In this document: positions 46,181 to 57,354 of the stretch, piece after piece
How positions within the stretch are numbered: position 1 is the first letter of the stretch
Layout: each line of letters starts with the position of its first letter
Origin: Streptococcus parasanguinis CC87K
GTDB taxonomy: Bacteria > Bacillota > Bacilli > Lactobacillales > Streptococcaceae
Length of the DNA stretch: 64,000 nt
Assembly: GCF_000507765.1 (NCBI RefSeq)
Contig: NZ_KI669403.1
Coordinates: 159,706 to 223,705, forward strand
Direction of reading: 5' to 3'
The notes under the pieces: generated by a model
What the model was told of the DNA's origin: nothing
Seen by the model: only the letters and a program-made list of their open reading frames with translations
Databases searched by the model: none
Program-made: the position numbers and the translations under genes

Positions 46181-47362
46181 ATGAAATCTTCATCTAATTT
46201 ACTGAAAAAACTCGGAAACATAACCCTCATTTTCGTTGTAGGTTTTCTAGGTGGGATTCTTGGAACCTTTTTAACCTTACAAACCTCTCATTCTTCTACT
46301 TCAAATACTGAAAGTAAGCAAGTACACTCAACCACTGTTAAAACAGCTTATAAAAATACAACCTCAACTAGTGAGGCCGTAGACAAGGTGAAAAATGCTG
46401 TGGTTTCTGTGATTACTTATTCTGATTCTTCGAATCAAGGGCTATTTGAAAAAGAAGAAAACTCTGACTCACAAATTTCTAGTGAAGGTTCTGGGGTCAT
46501 TTATAAAAAAGAAGGAAAATATGCCTACCTTGTTACCAACACCCATGTAATCAATGGTGCTAAAAAAGTAGACATTCTTTTAGCAGATGGTAATAAAGTC
46601 CCCGGAGAAGTAGTTGGGTCAGATGTCTATTCTGATATTGCAGTAGTTCGCATCAGTGCGGATAAAGCAAAGGCAGTAGCTGAATTCGGAGATTCAAACC
46701 AATTAACAGTCGGTGAGACTGCAATTGCAATTGGTAGCCCTCTTGGAACAGATTATGCTAATTCTGTTACTCAAGGGATCATTTCTAGCCAAGGTCGCAA
46801 TGTGAATTTGAAAGCTGATAATGGACAAAATATCTCTACACGCGCTCTACAAACAGACGCAGCCATCAACCCAGGAAACTCTGGAGGTCCATTAATCAAT
46901 ATTCAAGGACAAGTCATCGGGATTACCTCAAGTAAAATTTCAAATAACGGACAAACTTCAGTAGAAGGAATGGGATTTGCTATTCCTGCAAATGATGTTG
47001 TCAATATTATCAAGCAACTAGAAGAAAAAGGAAAAGTAGTTCGACCAGCTCTTGGAATCCAAATGATGGATTTATCCAACCTTTCAACTTCTGATTTAAG
47101 CCAATTAAAACTTCCTGAAAAAATCTCTGGAGGAGTACTGGTTCGTTCAACACTTGAAAATATGCCTGCTTCAGATAAATTGCAACGTTATGATGTCATC
47201 ACAAAGATCGATGATACAGATATCGAGTCAACGGCAGATTTACAATCCGCCCTCTATTCTCACCAAATCAATGATACGATCAAGGTCACATTCTATCGTG
47301 ATGGAAAACAACAAACAACTTCTATCAAGTTGACAAAATCAACTGAGGATCTGAGCGATTAA
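46181..47362 (+). CDS. htrA: Serine protease HtrA (DegP family)
   Basis: 393 residues. One N-terminal membrane anchor (about 12-34), a trypsin-like domain with the triad His122 (VTNTHVI), Asp152 (SDIAVV) and Ser234 (NPGNSGGP), and one C-terminal PDZ domain. It is a surface quality-control protease; in streptococci it degrades misfolded proteins and affects competence, including turnover of competence peptide. TAGGAGG precedes the ATG. Its place between com and parB is conserved. Confidence 0.96.
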   Translation: MKSSSNLLKKLGNITLIFVVGFLGGILGTFLTLQTSHSSTSNTESKQVHSTTVKTAYKNTTSTSEAVDKVKNAVVSVITYSDSSNQGLFEKEENSDSQISSEGSGVIYKKEGKYAYLVTNTHVINGAKKVDILLADGNKVPGEVVGSDVYSDIAVVRISADKAKAVAEFGDSNQLTVGETAIAIGSPLGTDYANSVTQGIISSQGRNVNLKADNGQNISTRALQTDAAINPGNSGGPLINIQGQVIGITSSKISNNGQTSVEGMGFAIPANDVVNIIKQLEEKGKVVRPALGIQMMDLSNLSTSDLSQLKLPEKISGGVLVRSTLENMPASDKLQRYDVITKIDDTDIESTADLQSALYSHQINDTIKVTFYRDGKQQTTSIKLTKSTEDLSD

Positions 47363-47384
47363 CTTTCACTTTCTTGACATACTT

Positions 47385-47426
47385 GTAAACACACCTTTAC
47401 GAATTTGTAAAGGTGTGTTATTCTAT
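47385..47426 (+). terminator. Stem-loop between htrA and parB
   Basis: ACACACCTTTAC / GTAAAGGTGTGT perfect 12-bp stem with a GAATTT loop and a weak T-tract. It contains a one-mismatch form of the TTTACA-N4-TGTAAA palindrome (47396-47411). It may attenuate transcription into parB. Confidence 0.55.
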
Positions 47427-47433
47427 TCATAAG

Positions 47434-48195
47434 ATGGAAAAATTAGAAAAAATAGCGGTAAAGGACATTCGAACCAATCCTTTCCAACCAAGAAAAGTAT
47501 TTGATCAAGAAAAATTAGAAGAACTGGCTCAGTCAATCAAAGAAAATGGCTTAATTCAACCAATTATTGTCAGAAAATCTCCAATAATTGGTTTTGAATT
47601 GCTTGCAGGTGAAAGACGTTTTAGAGCTTCAAAAATTGCTGGATTAGAGCTTGTTCCTGCGATTATTAAAGAGTTAACAGATCAAGAAATGATGCGACAA
47701 GCCATTATTGAAAATCTTCAACGAGAAGATCTCAATCCAATTGAAGAAGCTATCTCCTACCAGAAGCTAGTTGATCATGGCTATAAGCACGACCAAATCG
47801 CTCAATTTATGGGGAAATCTAGACCCTATATCAGCAATATGCTTCGCTTGTTACATCTAGCTCCCTCTGTTCAAGAAGCAGTCATTCAAAATGATATTTC
47901 TTCGGCTCACGCGCGTGTTCTTGTTCCTCTTGATGAAGAAGAGCAGCGCTTTTGGTTGGAGCGAATCAAACAGGATCATTTAAATGTTCGAACATTAGAA
48001 AATAAGATCAGTTCAAAAAGAAAACAGAAAAATAAAAAAGCAAAAGAGAGCTTCCTACTAGAAGAGGAACAACGATTGAAAAAAATATTAGGAACAGATG
48101 TGACGATACACTCCTCTTCTCAAAATAAAGGAACTATCCAAATTTCTTTTTCTAGTCTTGATGAATACCAACGAATTATCAACAGCCTTAAATAA
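47434..48195 (+). CDS. parB: Chromosome-partitioning protein ParB (Spo0J)
   Basis: 253 residues from the ATG at 47434, aligned with other streptococcal ParB N termini. The N-terminal CTPase/ParB box has NPFQPRK and GERRFRAS, the central helix-turn-helix has HDQIAQFMGKSRPYISNMLRLL, and there is a C-terminal dimer domain. It loads at parS and spreads, recruiting SMC. Streptococci lack ParA, and no parA is seen here. Candidate parS sites are at 30249, 41010 and, weaker, 60391. Confidence 0.95.
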   Translation: MEKLEKIAVKDIRTNPFQPRKVFDQEKLEELAQSIKENGLIQPIIVRKSPIIGFELLAGERRFRASKIAGLELVPAIIKELTDQEMMRQAIIENLQREDLNPIEEAISYQKLVDHGYKHDQIAQFMGKSRPYISNMLRLLHLAPSVQEAVIQNDISSAHARVLVPLDEEEQRFWLERIKQDHLNVRTLENKISSKRKQKNKKAKESFLLEEEQRLKKILGTDVTIHSSSQNKGTIQISFSSLDEYQRIINSLK

Positions 48196-48210
48196 GGCTG
48201 TTATTTTTAT
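48181..48210 (+). terminator. parB terminator
   Basis: AACAGCCTTA / TAAGGCTGTT stem overlapping the parB stop codon, followed by TATTTTTATTTTTT. Confidence 0.88.
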
Positions 48211-48281
48211 TTTTTGTATTGACAAGCTTTTCCACCATAAAAATCTTTTGTAAATAGCAGAAAAATAAGGATATTCACTAG

Positions 48282-48410
48282 TTATCCCCACTTTGTGGAT
48301 AACTTTTAAAAACAATGTGAATTTAAATCCACAACTTGTGGAAAAAGTTTAAAACTATAATTTAATTTCATGAAATTTAGCCTGTGGAAAACTATTTTTG
48401 TTTGTGGTAG
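48282..48410. promoter_or_regulatory. oriC part 1: DnaA boxes upstream of dnaA
   Basis: TTATCCCCA (48282-48290), perfect TGTGGATAA (48294-48302), TGTGGAAAA at 48337-48345 and 48383-48391, and weaker half-sites at 48325-48333 and 48402. These lie in AT-rich DNA just upstream of dnaA, as in other streptococcal origins. Confidence 0.85.
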
Positions 48411-48463
48411 AATAGGAGTACGTATGATTTGATACAATTCAAGAAAAGGAGGGAAGTCTGATA

Positions 48464-49822
48464 GTGTCACAAGAAGAGCAATTTTGGTCTCGTTTTTTAG
48501 AATTAGCCCAATTACAACTAAAAGATAGTGCCTATGATTTTTTTGTCGCCGATTCAAAATTAGTAAAAATCGATGGAGAGACGGCTACCATTTATCTTGA
48601 TGGAAATTATAAAGAATTATTTTGGGAAACAAATCTAAAAAATGCTTTGATCACAGCCAGCTTTGAAGTCTACAATACAGATTTGAAGTTCCATTTCGTT
48701 TTTGAAGATACCGAAGAAATTCCTAGTAGTCATAGCAGTGAGAACAGGAGATTATCTTCAGGTAGCTTAACAACCGAACCGTTGCCTAAAATTGATACAG
48801 GCCTGAAATCAAAGTACACCTTTGATAATTTTGTGCAAGGGGATGGAAATATTTGGGCGAAAGCAGCAGCGCTTGCAGTTTCTGAAAATCTTGCAACAAC
48901 ATACAACCCTCTCTTTATCTATGGTGGACCAGGGCTTGGAAAGACTCACCTATTGAACGCAATTGGAAATCAAATCCTAGAAAATATTCCAAATGCACGG
49001 GTTAAGTATGTCCCAGCAGAAACCTTTATTAATGAATTTTTAGAACACCTTCGATTAGGAGAAATGAAGACGTTCAAGAATACCTATCGAAGTCTTGATC
49101 TTTTACTAATCGATGATATCCAGTCACTTGGCGGGAAAAAAGTCACGACTCAAGAGGAATTCTTTAATACCTTTAATGCTCTCCATAGCGACAACAAACA
49201 GATTGTTCTAACAAGCGATCGAAGTCCGGATCATTTAGATAGTCTTGAAGAGCGGCTGGTTACTCGTTTCAAATGGGGACTAACGCAAAATATAACACCA
49301 CCTGATTTTGAAACTCGGATTGCCATCTTACGAAATAAAATTGAAGATCTAGATTATATTTTTCCTAATGACACACTAGAATATCTAGCTGGTCAGTTTG
49401 ATTCAAATGTCCGAGACTTAGAAGGTGCCTTAAATGATATTTCTTTAATGGCGAAGGTGAAAAAACTAAAAGAAATTACGATCGATGTTGCAGCTGAAGC
49501 TATTCGAGCTCGTAAAAACGATAATAGCAAGACGCTTGTCATCCCCATTGAAAAAATTCAGGAAGCAGTTGGAGCCTTTTATGGAGTCAGTGTAAAAGAA
49601 ATCAAAGGTTCGCGAAGAGTTCAGAATATTGTCCTAGCACGACAAGTGGCCATGTATCTTTCAAGAGAGATGACGGACAACTCACTTCCTCGAATAGGAA
49701 AAGAATTCGGTGGGAAAGACCATACGACTGTCATTCATGCCTATGAAAAAATTAAAAGTATGGTCGACACAGATGATAATCTACGACTCGAAATTCAAAG
49801 TATCAAGAAAAAGTTAAATTAA
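48464..49822 (+). CDS. dnaA: Chromosomal replication initiator DnaA
   Basis: 452 residues from a GTG with AAAGGAGGGAAG upstream. Domain I (1-80), short linker, AAA+ domain with Walker A GGPGLGKT (154-161) and Walker B LLLIDDIQ, and C-terminal domain IV with the DnaA signature [14 protein letters not shown]. It binds the boxes on both sides of its gene and opens oriC. Confidence 0.98.
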   Translation: MSQEEQFWSRFLELAQLQLKDSAYDFFVADSKLVKIDGETATIYLDGNYKELFWETNLKNALITASFEVYNTDLKFHFVFEDTEEIPSSHSSENRRLSSGSLTTEPLPKIDTGLKSKYTFDNFVQGDGNIWAKAAALAVSENLATTYNPLFIYGGPGLGKTHLLNAIGNQILENIPNARVKYVPAETFINEFLEHLRLGEMKTFKNTYRSLDLLLIDDIQSLGGKKVTTQEEFFNTFNALHSDNKQIVLTSDRSPDHLDSLEERLVTRFKWGLTQNITPPDFETRIAILRNKIEDLDYIFPNDTLEYLAGQFDSNVRDLEGALNDISLMAKVKKLKEITIDVAAEAIRARKNDNSKTLVIPIEKIQEAVGAFYGVSVKEIKGSRRVQNIVLARQVAMYLSREMTDNSLPRIGKEFGGKDHTTVIHAYEKIKSMVDTDDNLRLEIQSIKKKLN

Positions 49823-49824
49823 TC

Positions 49825-49927
49825 TGTGGATAACTTCCTCTAAACTTCTAGGGGTTATGCACAATTTTTAAACAAGTAACTTTTCAAGTCATAGACAGGA
49901 TTCTGAGAGTTTTCCACAACTTCCACA
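49825..49927. promoter_or_regulatory. oriC part 2: DnaA boxes between dnaA and dnaN
   Basis: Perfect TGTGGATAA (49825-49833), TTATGCACA (49855-49863), TTTTCCACA (49910-49918), and a weaker ACTTCCACA ending at 49927. The following AT-rich stretch (49928-49975) could be the unwinding element. Confidence 0.85.
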
Positions 49928-49981
49928 CAATCTACTATTACTATTAATTTACTAATCATAAAATAAATAAAAGGAATGACC

Positions 49982-51118
49982 ATGATAAATTTTTCTATTA
50001 ACAAAACTTTATTTTTACAAGCACTAAATACTACCAAAAGAGCGATCAGTTCAAAAAATGCTATCCCAATCCTTTCCACGATTAAAATTGATGTCACTCC
50101 AGAAGGAGTTGCCTTATCTGGATCGAATGGCCAAATTTCAATTGAAAACTTTATTTCTATCAAAGATGAAAATGCTGGTTTATTGGTGACCTCTCCAGGT
50201 TCTATTTTATTAGAAGCAACTTTCTTTATTAATGTGGTTTCAAGTTTACCAGATGTTACTTTAGATTTTAAAGAGATTGAACAAAAACAGGTTCTTTTAA
50301 CAAGTGGAAAATCAGAAATTACACTTAAAGGAAAAGATGCAGATCAATATCCACGTATTCAAGAAATTGCTGCAAGTAATCCATTAGTTTTGGAAACAAA
50401 ATTATTAAAACAATTAATTAATGAAACAGCATTTGCAGCAAGTGTACAAGAAAGTCGGCCAATTTTGACAGGTGTTCACTTTGTTCTATCGGATAATAAA
50501 GAGCTAAAAACAGTAGCAACAGACTCTCACCGTATGAGTCAAAAAGTGATTACACTGGAGAAAAATGGAGACAACTTTGATGTTGTCATCCCAAGTCGCT
50601 CTCTTCGTGAATTCACCTCTGTCTTTTCTGATGATATTGAAACAGTTGAAGTTTTCTTTGCAAACAATCAAATTCTCTTTAGAAGTGAACACATTAGTTT
50701 CTATACCCGTTTGCTAGAAGGAAATTATCCTGATACAGACCGTCTCATTCCAACAGAATTCAATACAGAGGCAACCTTCAATGTGGCCAACCTTCGATTT
50801 GCAATGGAGCGTGCTCGTCTTCTTTCAAATGCGACTCAAAACGGAACGGTTAAATTAGAGTTCAAAAATGGAGTGGTTTCTTCCCACGTTCATTCACCAG
50901 AAGTTGGGCGAGTAAATGAAGAGATCGATACGAGCGCCGTTTCAGGAGAGGATTTGTCTATTAGCTTTAATCCAACTTATTTGATTGAAGCGCTCAAAGC
51001 TATTGACAGTGAACAAGTTGTTATTCGTTTTATTTCTTCTGTTAGACCGTTTACATTGGTTCCAGAAGGAAATGAACAAGGGTTCATTCAATTGATTACG
51101 CCAGTTCGCACAAATTAA
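49982..51118 (+). CDS. dnaN: DNA polymerase III beta subunit (sliding clamp)
   Basis: 378 residues from the ATG at 49982, which has AAAGGA at six to seven bases; an ATG two codons earlier abuts the Shine-Dalgarno. Three clamp domains; the C terminus FIQLITPVRTN is typical. It follows dnaA across the second half of oriC. Confidence 0.97.
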   Translation: MINFSINKTLFLQALNTTKRAISSKNAIPILSTIKIDVTPEGVALSGSNGQISIENFISIKDENAGLLVTSPGSILLEATFFINVVSSLPDVTLDFKEIEQKQVLLTSGKSEITLKGKDADQYPRIQEIAASNPLVLETKLLKQLINETAFAASVQESRPILTGVHFVLSDNKELKTVATDSHRMSQKVITLEKNGDNFDVVIPSRSLREFTSVFSDDIETVEVFFANNQILFRSEHISFYTRLLEGNYPDTDRLIPTEFNTEATFNVANLRFAMERARLLSNATQNGTVKLEFKNGVVSSHVHSPEVGRVNEEIDTSAVSGEDLSISFNPTYLIEALKAIDSEQVVIRFISSVRPFTLVPEGNEQGFIQLITPVRTN

Positions 51119-51130
51119 CAAAGGTGAATC

Positions 51131-51322
51131 ATGTATACGTTAGGTGATTTTGTAGAAATGAAAAAGCCTCACGCTTGTGTGATTAAAGAAACAGGCAAAA
51201 AGGCAAATCGTTGGGAAATTACGCGACTTGGTGCAGACATAAAAATCAAGTGTAGCAATTGTGATCATGTGGTCATGATGAGTCGCCATGATTTTGAACA
51301 GAAAATGAAGAAAGTACTATAA
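51131..51322 (+). CDS. DUF951 family protein
   Basis: 63 residues, the standard DUF951 length: GDFVEMKKPHACVIKETGKKANRWEITRLGADIKIKC with CxxC-like cysteines (CSNC). A small possibly metal-binding protein commonly encoded between dnaN and ychF. Function unknown. Confidence 0.92.
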   Translation: MYTLGDFVEMKKPHACVIKETGKKANRWEITRLGADIKIKCSNCDHVVMMSRHDFEQKMKKVL

Positions 51323-51354
51323 AAGGTTCAGTCACTTATGTGACCGAACCTTTT
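51321..51354. terminator. Bidirectional terminator after the DUF951 gene
   Basis: AAAAGGTTCAGTCAC / GTGACCGAACCTTTT stem (one mismatch) with a TTAT loop. It serves both the DUF951 gene and the convergent lipoprotein gene. Confidence 0.88.
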
Positions 51355-51357
51355 CGA

Positions 51358-51855
51358 TTATTTTAATTCTTCAAATTTTCCATTTTTAACTTCTTTGAAA
51401 CCACCCTGTTTCATCATATCAAAAGTTGATTTGAAGCTGATATAGTCGACTTTTTTATCTTTTTGTGTCGTTACTAATTTCTTTTCAATTAGCTGATCTA
51501 AGTCTGCCTTTTCATAATTTAGTGTTGTTTTTTCAACCATATAATCATCTTTATATTCAGCAGAATGTGTGAATCCTTTGACATCTTTGTATTCTTCATC
51601 ATATTTATCGATCATTTCCTTTAATTGATCTTTCGTAACTCCCGCCTCTTTGTAATAAATAGTAGTGGTGGTTTGGTTACTGATCGCTTTATCACCTTTA
51701 TGTTCTAGTGTAATACGAACATCTGTTTTCTTTTCTTGGTTGATTGCCTGAAGATAGGATTTTTGAACAGATTGTTGTCCACAAGCTCCAAGAAGAAAGA
51801 GCGTAAAGATAGCGATTAAAGAAAGAAAAATAGATTTCCATATTTGTTTTTTCAT
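51358..51855 (-). CDS. Lipoprotein of the YehR/DUF1307 family
   Basis: 165 residues from the ATG at 51855 (AAAGGAGTTTTTCAG upstream). Signal peptide with lipobox LLGAC, then a DUF1307-type domain (KTDVRITLEHKGDKAISNQTT). Membrane-anchored, function unknown. The only leftward gene between dnaA and the right end, so it opposes replication. Confidence 0.85.
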   Translation of the reverse strand: MKKQIWKSIFLSLIAIFTLFLLGACGQQSVQKSYLQAINQEKKTDVRITLEHKGDKAISNQTTTTIYYKEAGVTKDQLKEMIDKYDEEYKDVKGFTHSAEYKDDYMVEKTTLNYEKADLDQLIEKKLVTTQKDKKVDYISFKSTFDMMKQGGFKEVKNGKFEELK

Positions 51856-52033
51856 CTGAAAAACTCCTTTGTTCATTGTTAAATATAGTATATCATTTTT
51901 ATCTTTTTAGAACGTTACAGTTTGATGAAAAAATCTAGTTTCAAAGGTCATGAAATATTTTATTTTTCATTACTTGTCTTTTGAATTATGTTATAATAAA
52001 AGAGATTGAAATTTGAACGGAGAAAAAAGAAAA

Positions 52034-53149
52034 ATGGCATTAACAGCAGGTATCGTTGGCTTACCAAATGTTGGTAAATCAACCCTATTTAACGCAATTA
52101 CAAAAGCAGGAGCAGAGGCCGCAAACTATCCCTTTGCAACCATTGATCCAAACGTCGGGATGGTAGAAGTTCCAGATGAACGCCTCCAAAAATTGACGGA
52201 AATGATTACTCCTAAGAAGACAGTTCCGACTACTTTTGAATTTACAGATATTGCTGGGATTGTGAAAGGGGCTTCTAAGGGAGAAGGACTTGGTAATAAA
52301 TTCTTGGCCAATATCCGTGAAGTAGATGCCATTGTCCATGTAGTGCGTGCTTTTGATGATGAAAATGTCATGCGGGAGCAAGGTCGTGAAGATGCCTTTG
52401 TTGATCCACTGGCAGATATTGATACCATCAATTTAGAATTAATTTTAGCCGACTTAGAGTCTGTCAATAAACGCTATGCGCGTGTAGAAAAAATCGCTCG
52501 TACACAAAAAGATAAGGATTCTGTTGCGGAATTTAATGTTCTACAAAAAATCAAACCAGTTCTTGAAGATGGTAAATCAGCTCGGACCATTGAATTCACG
52601 GAGGAAGAACAAAAAGTGGTGAAAGGACTTTTCCTTTTGACTACCAAACCAGTTCTTTATGTAGCCAATGTGGATGAAGATGTTGTTGCAGATCCAGATT
52701 CTATCGAGTATGTGAAGCAAATTCGTGACTTTGCGGCAACAGAGAATGCGGAAGTCGTGGTGATTTCTGCGCGTGCTGAGGAAGAAATTTCTGAGCTAGA
52801 TGATGCAGATAAACAAGAATTTTTAGAGGCAATTGGCCTAACAGAGTCTGGAGTTGATAAACTCACGCGTGCAGCTTACCACTTGTTGGGACTTGGCACT
52901 TATTTCACAGCTGGTGAAAAAGAAGTGCGTGCTTGGACCTTCAAACGTGGTATGAAAGCTCCTCAAGCTGCTGGAATCATCCACTCTGATTTTGAAAAAG
53001 GATTTATTCGTGCCGTGACCATGTCCTATGATGATTTAGTTAAATACGGTTCTGAAAAGGCTGTAAAAGAAGCAGGACGCTTGCGCGAAGAAGGAAAAGA
53101 ATATGTTGTCCAAGACGGGGACATCATGGAATTCCGTTTTAATGTATAA
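52034..53149 (+). CDS. ychF: Redox-regulated ATPase YchF
   Basis: 371 residues from MALTAGIVG (ATG at 52034; GGAG upstream). G1 motif GLPNVGKST, an Obg-type fold with a TGS domain at the C terminus. It prefers ATP over GTP because NKxD is altered (here VANVDEDV). Ribosome-associated stress ATPase. Confidence 0.96.
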   Translation: MALTAGIVGLPNVGKSTLFNAITKAGAEAANYPFATIDPNVGMVEVPDERLQKLTEMITPKKTVPTTFEFTDIAGIVKGASKGEGLGNKFLANIREVDAIVHVVRAFDDENVMREQGREDAFVDPLADIDTINLELILADLESVNKRYARVEKIARTQKDKDSVAEFNVLQKIKPVLEDGKSARTIEFTEEEQKVVKGLFLLTTKPVLYVANVDEDVVADPDSIEYVKQIRDFAATENAEVVVISARAEEEISELDDADKQEFLEAIGLTESGVDKLTRAAYHLLGLGTYFTAGEKEVRAWTFKRGMKAPQAAGIIHSDFEKGFIRAVTMSYDDLVKYGSEKAVKEAGRLREEGKEYVVQDGDIMEFRFNV

Positions 53150-53166
53150 GATAGTTAAAAAAATGT

Positions 53167-53199
53167 AAAGGTTGGAAAAAATATTTCCAACCCTTTTAG
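53167..53199 (+). terminator. ychF terminator
   Basis: GGTTGGAAA / TTTCCAACC stem followed by CTTTT. Confidence 0.75.
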
Positions 53200-53217
53200 T
53201 GTTTTGAAAGGAAAGAG

Positions 53218-53787
53218 ATGACGAAATTAATTGTTGGATTGGGAAATCCAGGTGATAAGTATTTTGAAACGAAACACAATGTAGGCTTTATGTTAGTTGA
53301 TCAAATGGCAAAGTCTTTAAATCTTACTTTCTCCCATGATAAGATTTTTCAAGCTGATATCGCCTCAACATTTTTGAATGGAGAAAAGGTCTATTTTGTA
53401 AAGCCGACCACTTTCATGAATGAGAGTGGAAAAGCAGTCCATGCCCTTCTGACTTATTATGGTCTGGATATTGAAGATCTTTTGGTTATTTACGATGATT
53501 TAGATATGGAAGTTGGTAAGATTCGTCTTCGAGCGAAAGGATCAGCTGGAGGTCATAACGGAATCAAATCGATTATCAATCATATTGGAACTCAGACTTT
53601 TTATCGAATTAAGATTGGAATTGGAAGACCTAAGCAGGGCATGTCAGTTGTTCATCATGTATTAGGAAAATTTGATAAAGGCGATTACATCACTATTCTA
53701 CAAACAATCGATCGAGTAGAAGAAGCGGTTAACGATTACTTGGTAGAAGAAAATTTTGAAAGAAGCATGCAGAAATACAACGGGTAA
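53218..53787 (+). CDS. pth: Peptidyl-tRNA hydrolase
   Basis: 189 residues. [19 protein letters not shown] contains the conserved Asn and catalytic His; [16 protein letters not shown] and [12 protein letters not shown] complete the family. It recycles peptidyl-tRNA. Four bases separate it from mfd. Confidence 0.97.
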   Translation: MTKLIVGLGNPGDKYFETKHNVGFMLVDQMAKSLNLTFSHDKIFQADIASTFLNGEKVYFVKPTTFMNESGKAVHALLTYYGLDIEDLLVIYDDLDMEVGKIRLRAKGSAGGHNGIKSIINHIGTQTFYRIKIGIGRPKQGMSVVHHVLGKFDKGDYITILQTIDRVEEAVNDYLVEENFERSMQKYNG

Positions 53788-53791
53788 GTAG

Positions 53792-56700
53792 ATGAATGTA
53801 ATTGATTTAGTGAGTCAAAACTCCAACCTTCTATCCTGGCAACAAGGTTTGCAAAAAAATAATAGGGAATTGATCTTAGGATTATCTGCGACCACAAAGG
53901 CTATTGTAATGGCTTCAGTCTTTGATTCTATTGAAAAAGCAGTCCTCATCACTTCCAGTTATAACGAAGCAGAACGATTGGCCAGTGATTTTATTGCCTT
54001 ACTTGGAGAAGAGAAAGTCCATACATTTTTGGGAGATGATAACCCTTTAGCAGAATTTGTTTTTGCTTCACAAGAAAGGCAATTTGCACGATTAGAGGCT
54101 TTGAACTTTTTATGCCAAGAAGATCGTCAAGGCATCCTTGTGACCAATGTGAGTGGTATAAAACTACTATTACCTTCTCCTAAAGTTTTTGCATCTAGCA
54201 TTTTTCAATTGAAGGTTGGTCAAGAAATAGACTTAACTACTCTGAGTGAAACATTACAGAAAATTGGCTACCAAAAGGTGAGCCAAGTTTTGCAACAGGG
54301 AGAGTTTAGTCTACGAGGAGATATTTTAGATATCTTTGAGATCGACCAACTCCAACCCTATCGGATTGAATTTTTCGGAGATGAGATTGATGGAATCCGA
54401 ATCTTTGACCCAGAAAGTCAGCGTTCTGTTGAAAATGTTGAAGAAGTTCAACTGAAGGCAGTGAGTGATCTATTGTTGCAAGAGGAAGATTTTATCCGTG
54501 GTCAGCAGCAAATAGAACAATTGCAAGAACAGAGTGCAAATGAAGAATTTAAATCTTATCTAGCAGAAATTCTGGGAGATATTTCTCAAAGGAAACTCCA
54601 TCCGGATCTTAGGAAATTTATTAGTTTCTTTTACAAAAAGCAATATACCCTATTCGATTATCTCCCTAAACATACTCCAGTCTTTCTGGATGATTATCAA
54701 AAAATAGCAGACCAAATAGCGAGATTTGAACTAGATACAGCTAATCTCTTGACGGAAGATTTACATAAAAATAGAGCTTCTTCTCGCCAAGTGTATTTTG
54801 CAGACACCAGTACAACATTACGAAAATATACGCCTGCAACTTATTTTTCAAACTTTCAAAAAGGATTAGGAAATCTGAAGTTTGATCATTTGTATCAATT
54901 CAATCAATATCCCATGCAGGAGTTTTTTGGACAATTTGATTTACTAAAAGAGGAAATTGAACGGTATCGAAAATCAAACTATACTGTTATTGTCCAAGCA
55001 ACTTCTCATCACAATCTTCAACAGCTCCATAAAAATTTAGAAGAGTATGGGATTCGATTAGATTATATTGATGGGGATACGATCATTCCTCAAGCTAGTC
55101 AATTAGTCGTTGGAGGATTAGCTCACGGTTTTCAATTTGTTGATGAAAAAATTGTCTACATTACAGAATCAGAGATTTATCAGAAAAAGATCAAACGAAA
55201 GATTCGCAGGCAAAATATTTCCAATGCAGAACGCCTAAAAAATTATAATGAATTGGAAAAAGGGGACTATGTTGTTCACCAAGTTCATGGTATTGGTCAA
55301 TATTTGGGAATTGAAACGATTGAAATTTCGGGTGTCCATCGTGATTATGTTTCAATTCAATATCAAAATGGAGATCGCATCTCGATTCCTGTCGATCAGA
55401 TTCAGATGTTGTCCAAATACGTTGCAAGTGATGGAAAAACGCCAAAAATTAACAAGTTAAACGATGGGCGTTTCCAAAAAACGAAGCAAAAGGTTCAGAC
55501 CCAGGTAGAGGACATTGCGGATGATTTGATAAAACTTTATGCGGAGCGTAGTCAATTAGAAGGCTTTGCCTATTCCCAAGATGATGAAAATCAAGAGGCT
55601 TTTGAACAAGATTTTCCATATATTGAAACAGATGACCAATTACGTTCCATTGAAGAAATTAAAAAAGATATGGAATCGAATCGTCCGATGGACCGATTGC
55701 TGGTTGGAGACGTCGGTTTTGGAAAAACAGAGGTCGCTATGCGAGCAGCCTTTAAGGCAGTAAATGATCATAAACAAGTAGCAGTGCTGGTTCCTACCAC
55801 TGTTCTTGCCCAACAACATTATGCCAATTTTAAGGAGCGTTTTGAATCTTTTGCAGTAGAGGTTGCTGTTTTAAGTCGTTTCCAGAGTAAGGCAGAGCAG
55901 AAAGAAACGCTTGAAAAGTTGAAAAAAGGACGAGTGGATATTATTATTGGAACTCACCGTCTCTTGTCCAAAGATGTTGTTTTTTCAGACTTAGGTTTAA
56001 TCGTGATCGATGAAGAACAACGTTTTGGAGTGAAGCACAAAGAAACCTTGAAAGAATTGAAAAAAAAGGTGGATGTGCTTACCTTGACAGCTACCCCTAT
56101 ACCTCGAACTCTTCACATGTCTATGCTAGGAATTCGAGATTTGTCTGTCATCGAAACACCTCCGACCAATCGGTATCCTGTGCAAACTTTTGTATTAGAG
56201 ACCAATCCAACCATTATTCGAGACGCTGTGTTGCGGGAGATGGATCGTGGAGGACAAGCCTATTATCTTTACAACAAGGTAGATACAATTGAACAAAAGG
56301 TGTCTGAATTAAAAGAGTTGATTCCAGAGGCTTCGATTGGCTTTGTTCATGGTCAGATGAGTGAGGTTCGCTTAGAAAATACCCTGTTGGATTTCATTAA
56401 TGGCGAATACGATGTCTTAGTGACGACAACCATTATTGAGACAGGTGTGGATATTCCAAATGCCAATACGCTCTTTATTGAAAATGCGGATCATATGGGA
56501 CTTTCAACGCTTTATCAACTAAGAGGTCGTGTGGGACGAAGCAATCGAATTGCTTATGCCTATTTGATGTATCGTCCAGACAAATCTCTTACAGAAGTGT
56601 CTGAAAAACGTTTAGAAGCGATTAAAGGTTTTACTGAGTTGGGGTCTGGATTTAAAATTGCTATGCGAGATTTATCGATCCGTGGAGCAGGGAATATCCT

Positions 56701-57286
56701 TGGAGCTTCTCAATCTGGTTTCATCGATTCAGTTGGTTTTGAAATGTATTCTCAATTGTTAGAAGAAGCTATTGCTAAGAAACAAGGCCAAGAGCATCGT
56801 CGGCAAAAGAGCAATGCAGAGTTGAACCTTCAAATAGATGCGTATTTACCTAATGAATATATTTCAGATCAACGTCAAAAAATTGAAATTTACAAACAAA
56901 TTCGTGAAATGAATTCTACAACGGACTATGAATACTTGCAAGATGAATTGATTGATCGTTTTGGAGAATACCCAGATGTTGTGGCCTATCTACTTGAAAT
57001 TGGTTTAGTGAAAGCTTACTTAGATCAAGTCTTTGTCCGTCTTGTTGAGAGAAAACAACAAAAAGTGACAGTGAAATTTGAACCTATTGCCAAACAACTG
57101 TTTTTAACACAGGATTATTTCAAAGCTCTGTCAATGACACAGTTGAAGGCACAGATTGCAGAAGAAAAGGGATTGATTGAAGTGATCTTTGATATTCGAA
57201 ACAAGAAAGATTTTGAAATTTTAGAAGCTCTGAAGCAATTTGGTCAAACCTTATTGGAAATTAAACAGGAAAAAGAAGAGAACTAG
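53792..57286 (+). CDS. mfd: Transcription-repair coupling factor Mfd
   Basis: 1164 residues. UvrB-like N-terminal region, a CarD-like RNA-polymerase interaction domain (GDYVVHQVHGIGQYLGI), a RecG-like helicase with Walker A GDVGFGKTEVA and DEEQRFG, and a C-terminal TRCF domain. It displaces stalled RNA polymerase and recruits UvrA. Confidence 0.97.
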   Translation: MNVIDLVSQNSNLLSWQQGLQKNNRELILGLSATTKAIVMASVFDSIEKAVLITSSYNEAERLASDFIALLGEEKVHTFLGDDNPLAEFVFASQERQFARLEALNFLCQEDRQGILVTNVSGIKLLLPSPKVFASSIFQLKVGQEIDLTTLSETLQKIGYQKVSQVLQQGEFSLRGDILDIFEIDQLQPYRIEFFGDEIDGIRIFDPESQRSVENVEEVQLKAVSDLLLQEEDFIRGQQQIEQLQEQSANEEFKSYLAEILGDISQRKLHPDLRKFISFFYKKQYTLFDYLPKHTPVFLDDYQKIADQIARFELDTANLLTEDLHKNRASSRQVYFADTSTTLRKYTPATYFSNFQKGLGNLKFDHLYQFNQYPMQEFFGQFDLLKEEIERYRKSNYTVIVQATSHHNLQQLHKNLEEYGIRLDYIDGDTIIPQASQLVVGGLAHGFQFVDEKIVYITESEIYQKKIKRKIRRQNISNAERLKNYNELEKGDYVVHQVHGIGQYLGIETIEISGVHRDYVSIQYQNGDRISIPVDQIQMLSKYVASDGKTPKINKLNDGRFQKTKQKVQTQVEDIADDLIKLYAERSQLEGFAYSQDDENQEAFEQDFPYIETDDQLRSIEEIKKDMESNRPMDRLLVGDVGFGKTEVAMRAAFKAVNDHKQVAVLVPTTVLAQQHYANFKERFESFAVEVAVLSRFQSKAEQKETLEKLKKGRVDIIIGTHRLLSKDVVFSDLGLIVIDEEQRFGVKHKETLKELKKKVDVLTLTATPIPRTLHMSMLGIRDLSVIETPPTNRYPVQTFVLETNPTIIRDAVLREMDRGGQAYYLYNKVDTIEQKVSELKELIPEASIGFVHGQMSEVRLENTLLDFINGEYDVLVTTTIIETGVDIPNANTLFIENADHMGLSTLYQLRGRVGRSNRIAYAYLMYRPDKSLTEVSEKRLEAIKGFTELGSGFKIAMRDLSIRGAGNILGASQSGFIDSVGFEMYSQLLEEAIAKKQGQEHRRQKSNAELNLQIDAYLPNEYISDQRQKIEIYKQIREMNSTTDYEYLQDELIDRFGEYPDVVAYLLEIGLVKAYLDQVFVRLVERKQQKVTVKFEPIAKQLFLTQDYFKALSMTQLKAQIAEEKGLIEVIFDIRNKKDFEILEALKQFGQTLLEIKQEKEEN

Positions 57287-57354
57287 CAGTTCTCAGCTCA
57301 TTTTTCGCATTTTATGTATAAAAAATGATACAATACTATGTTAGAGGTGACAGT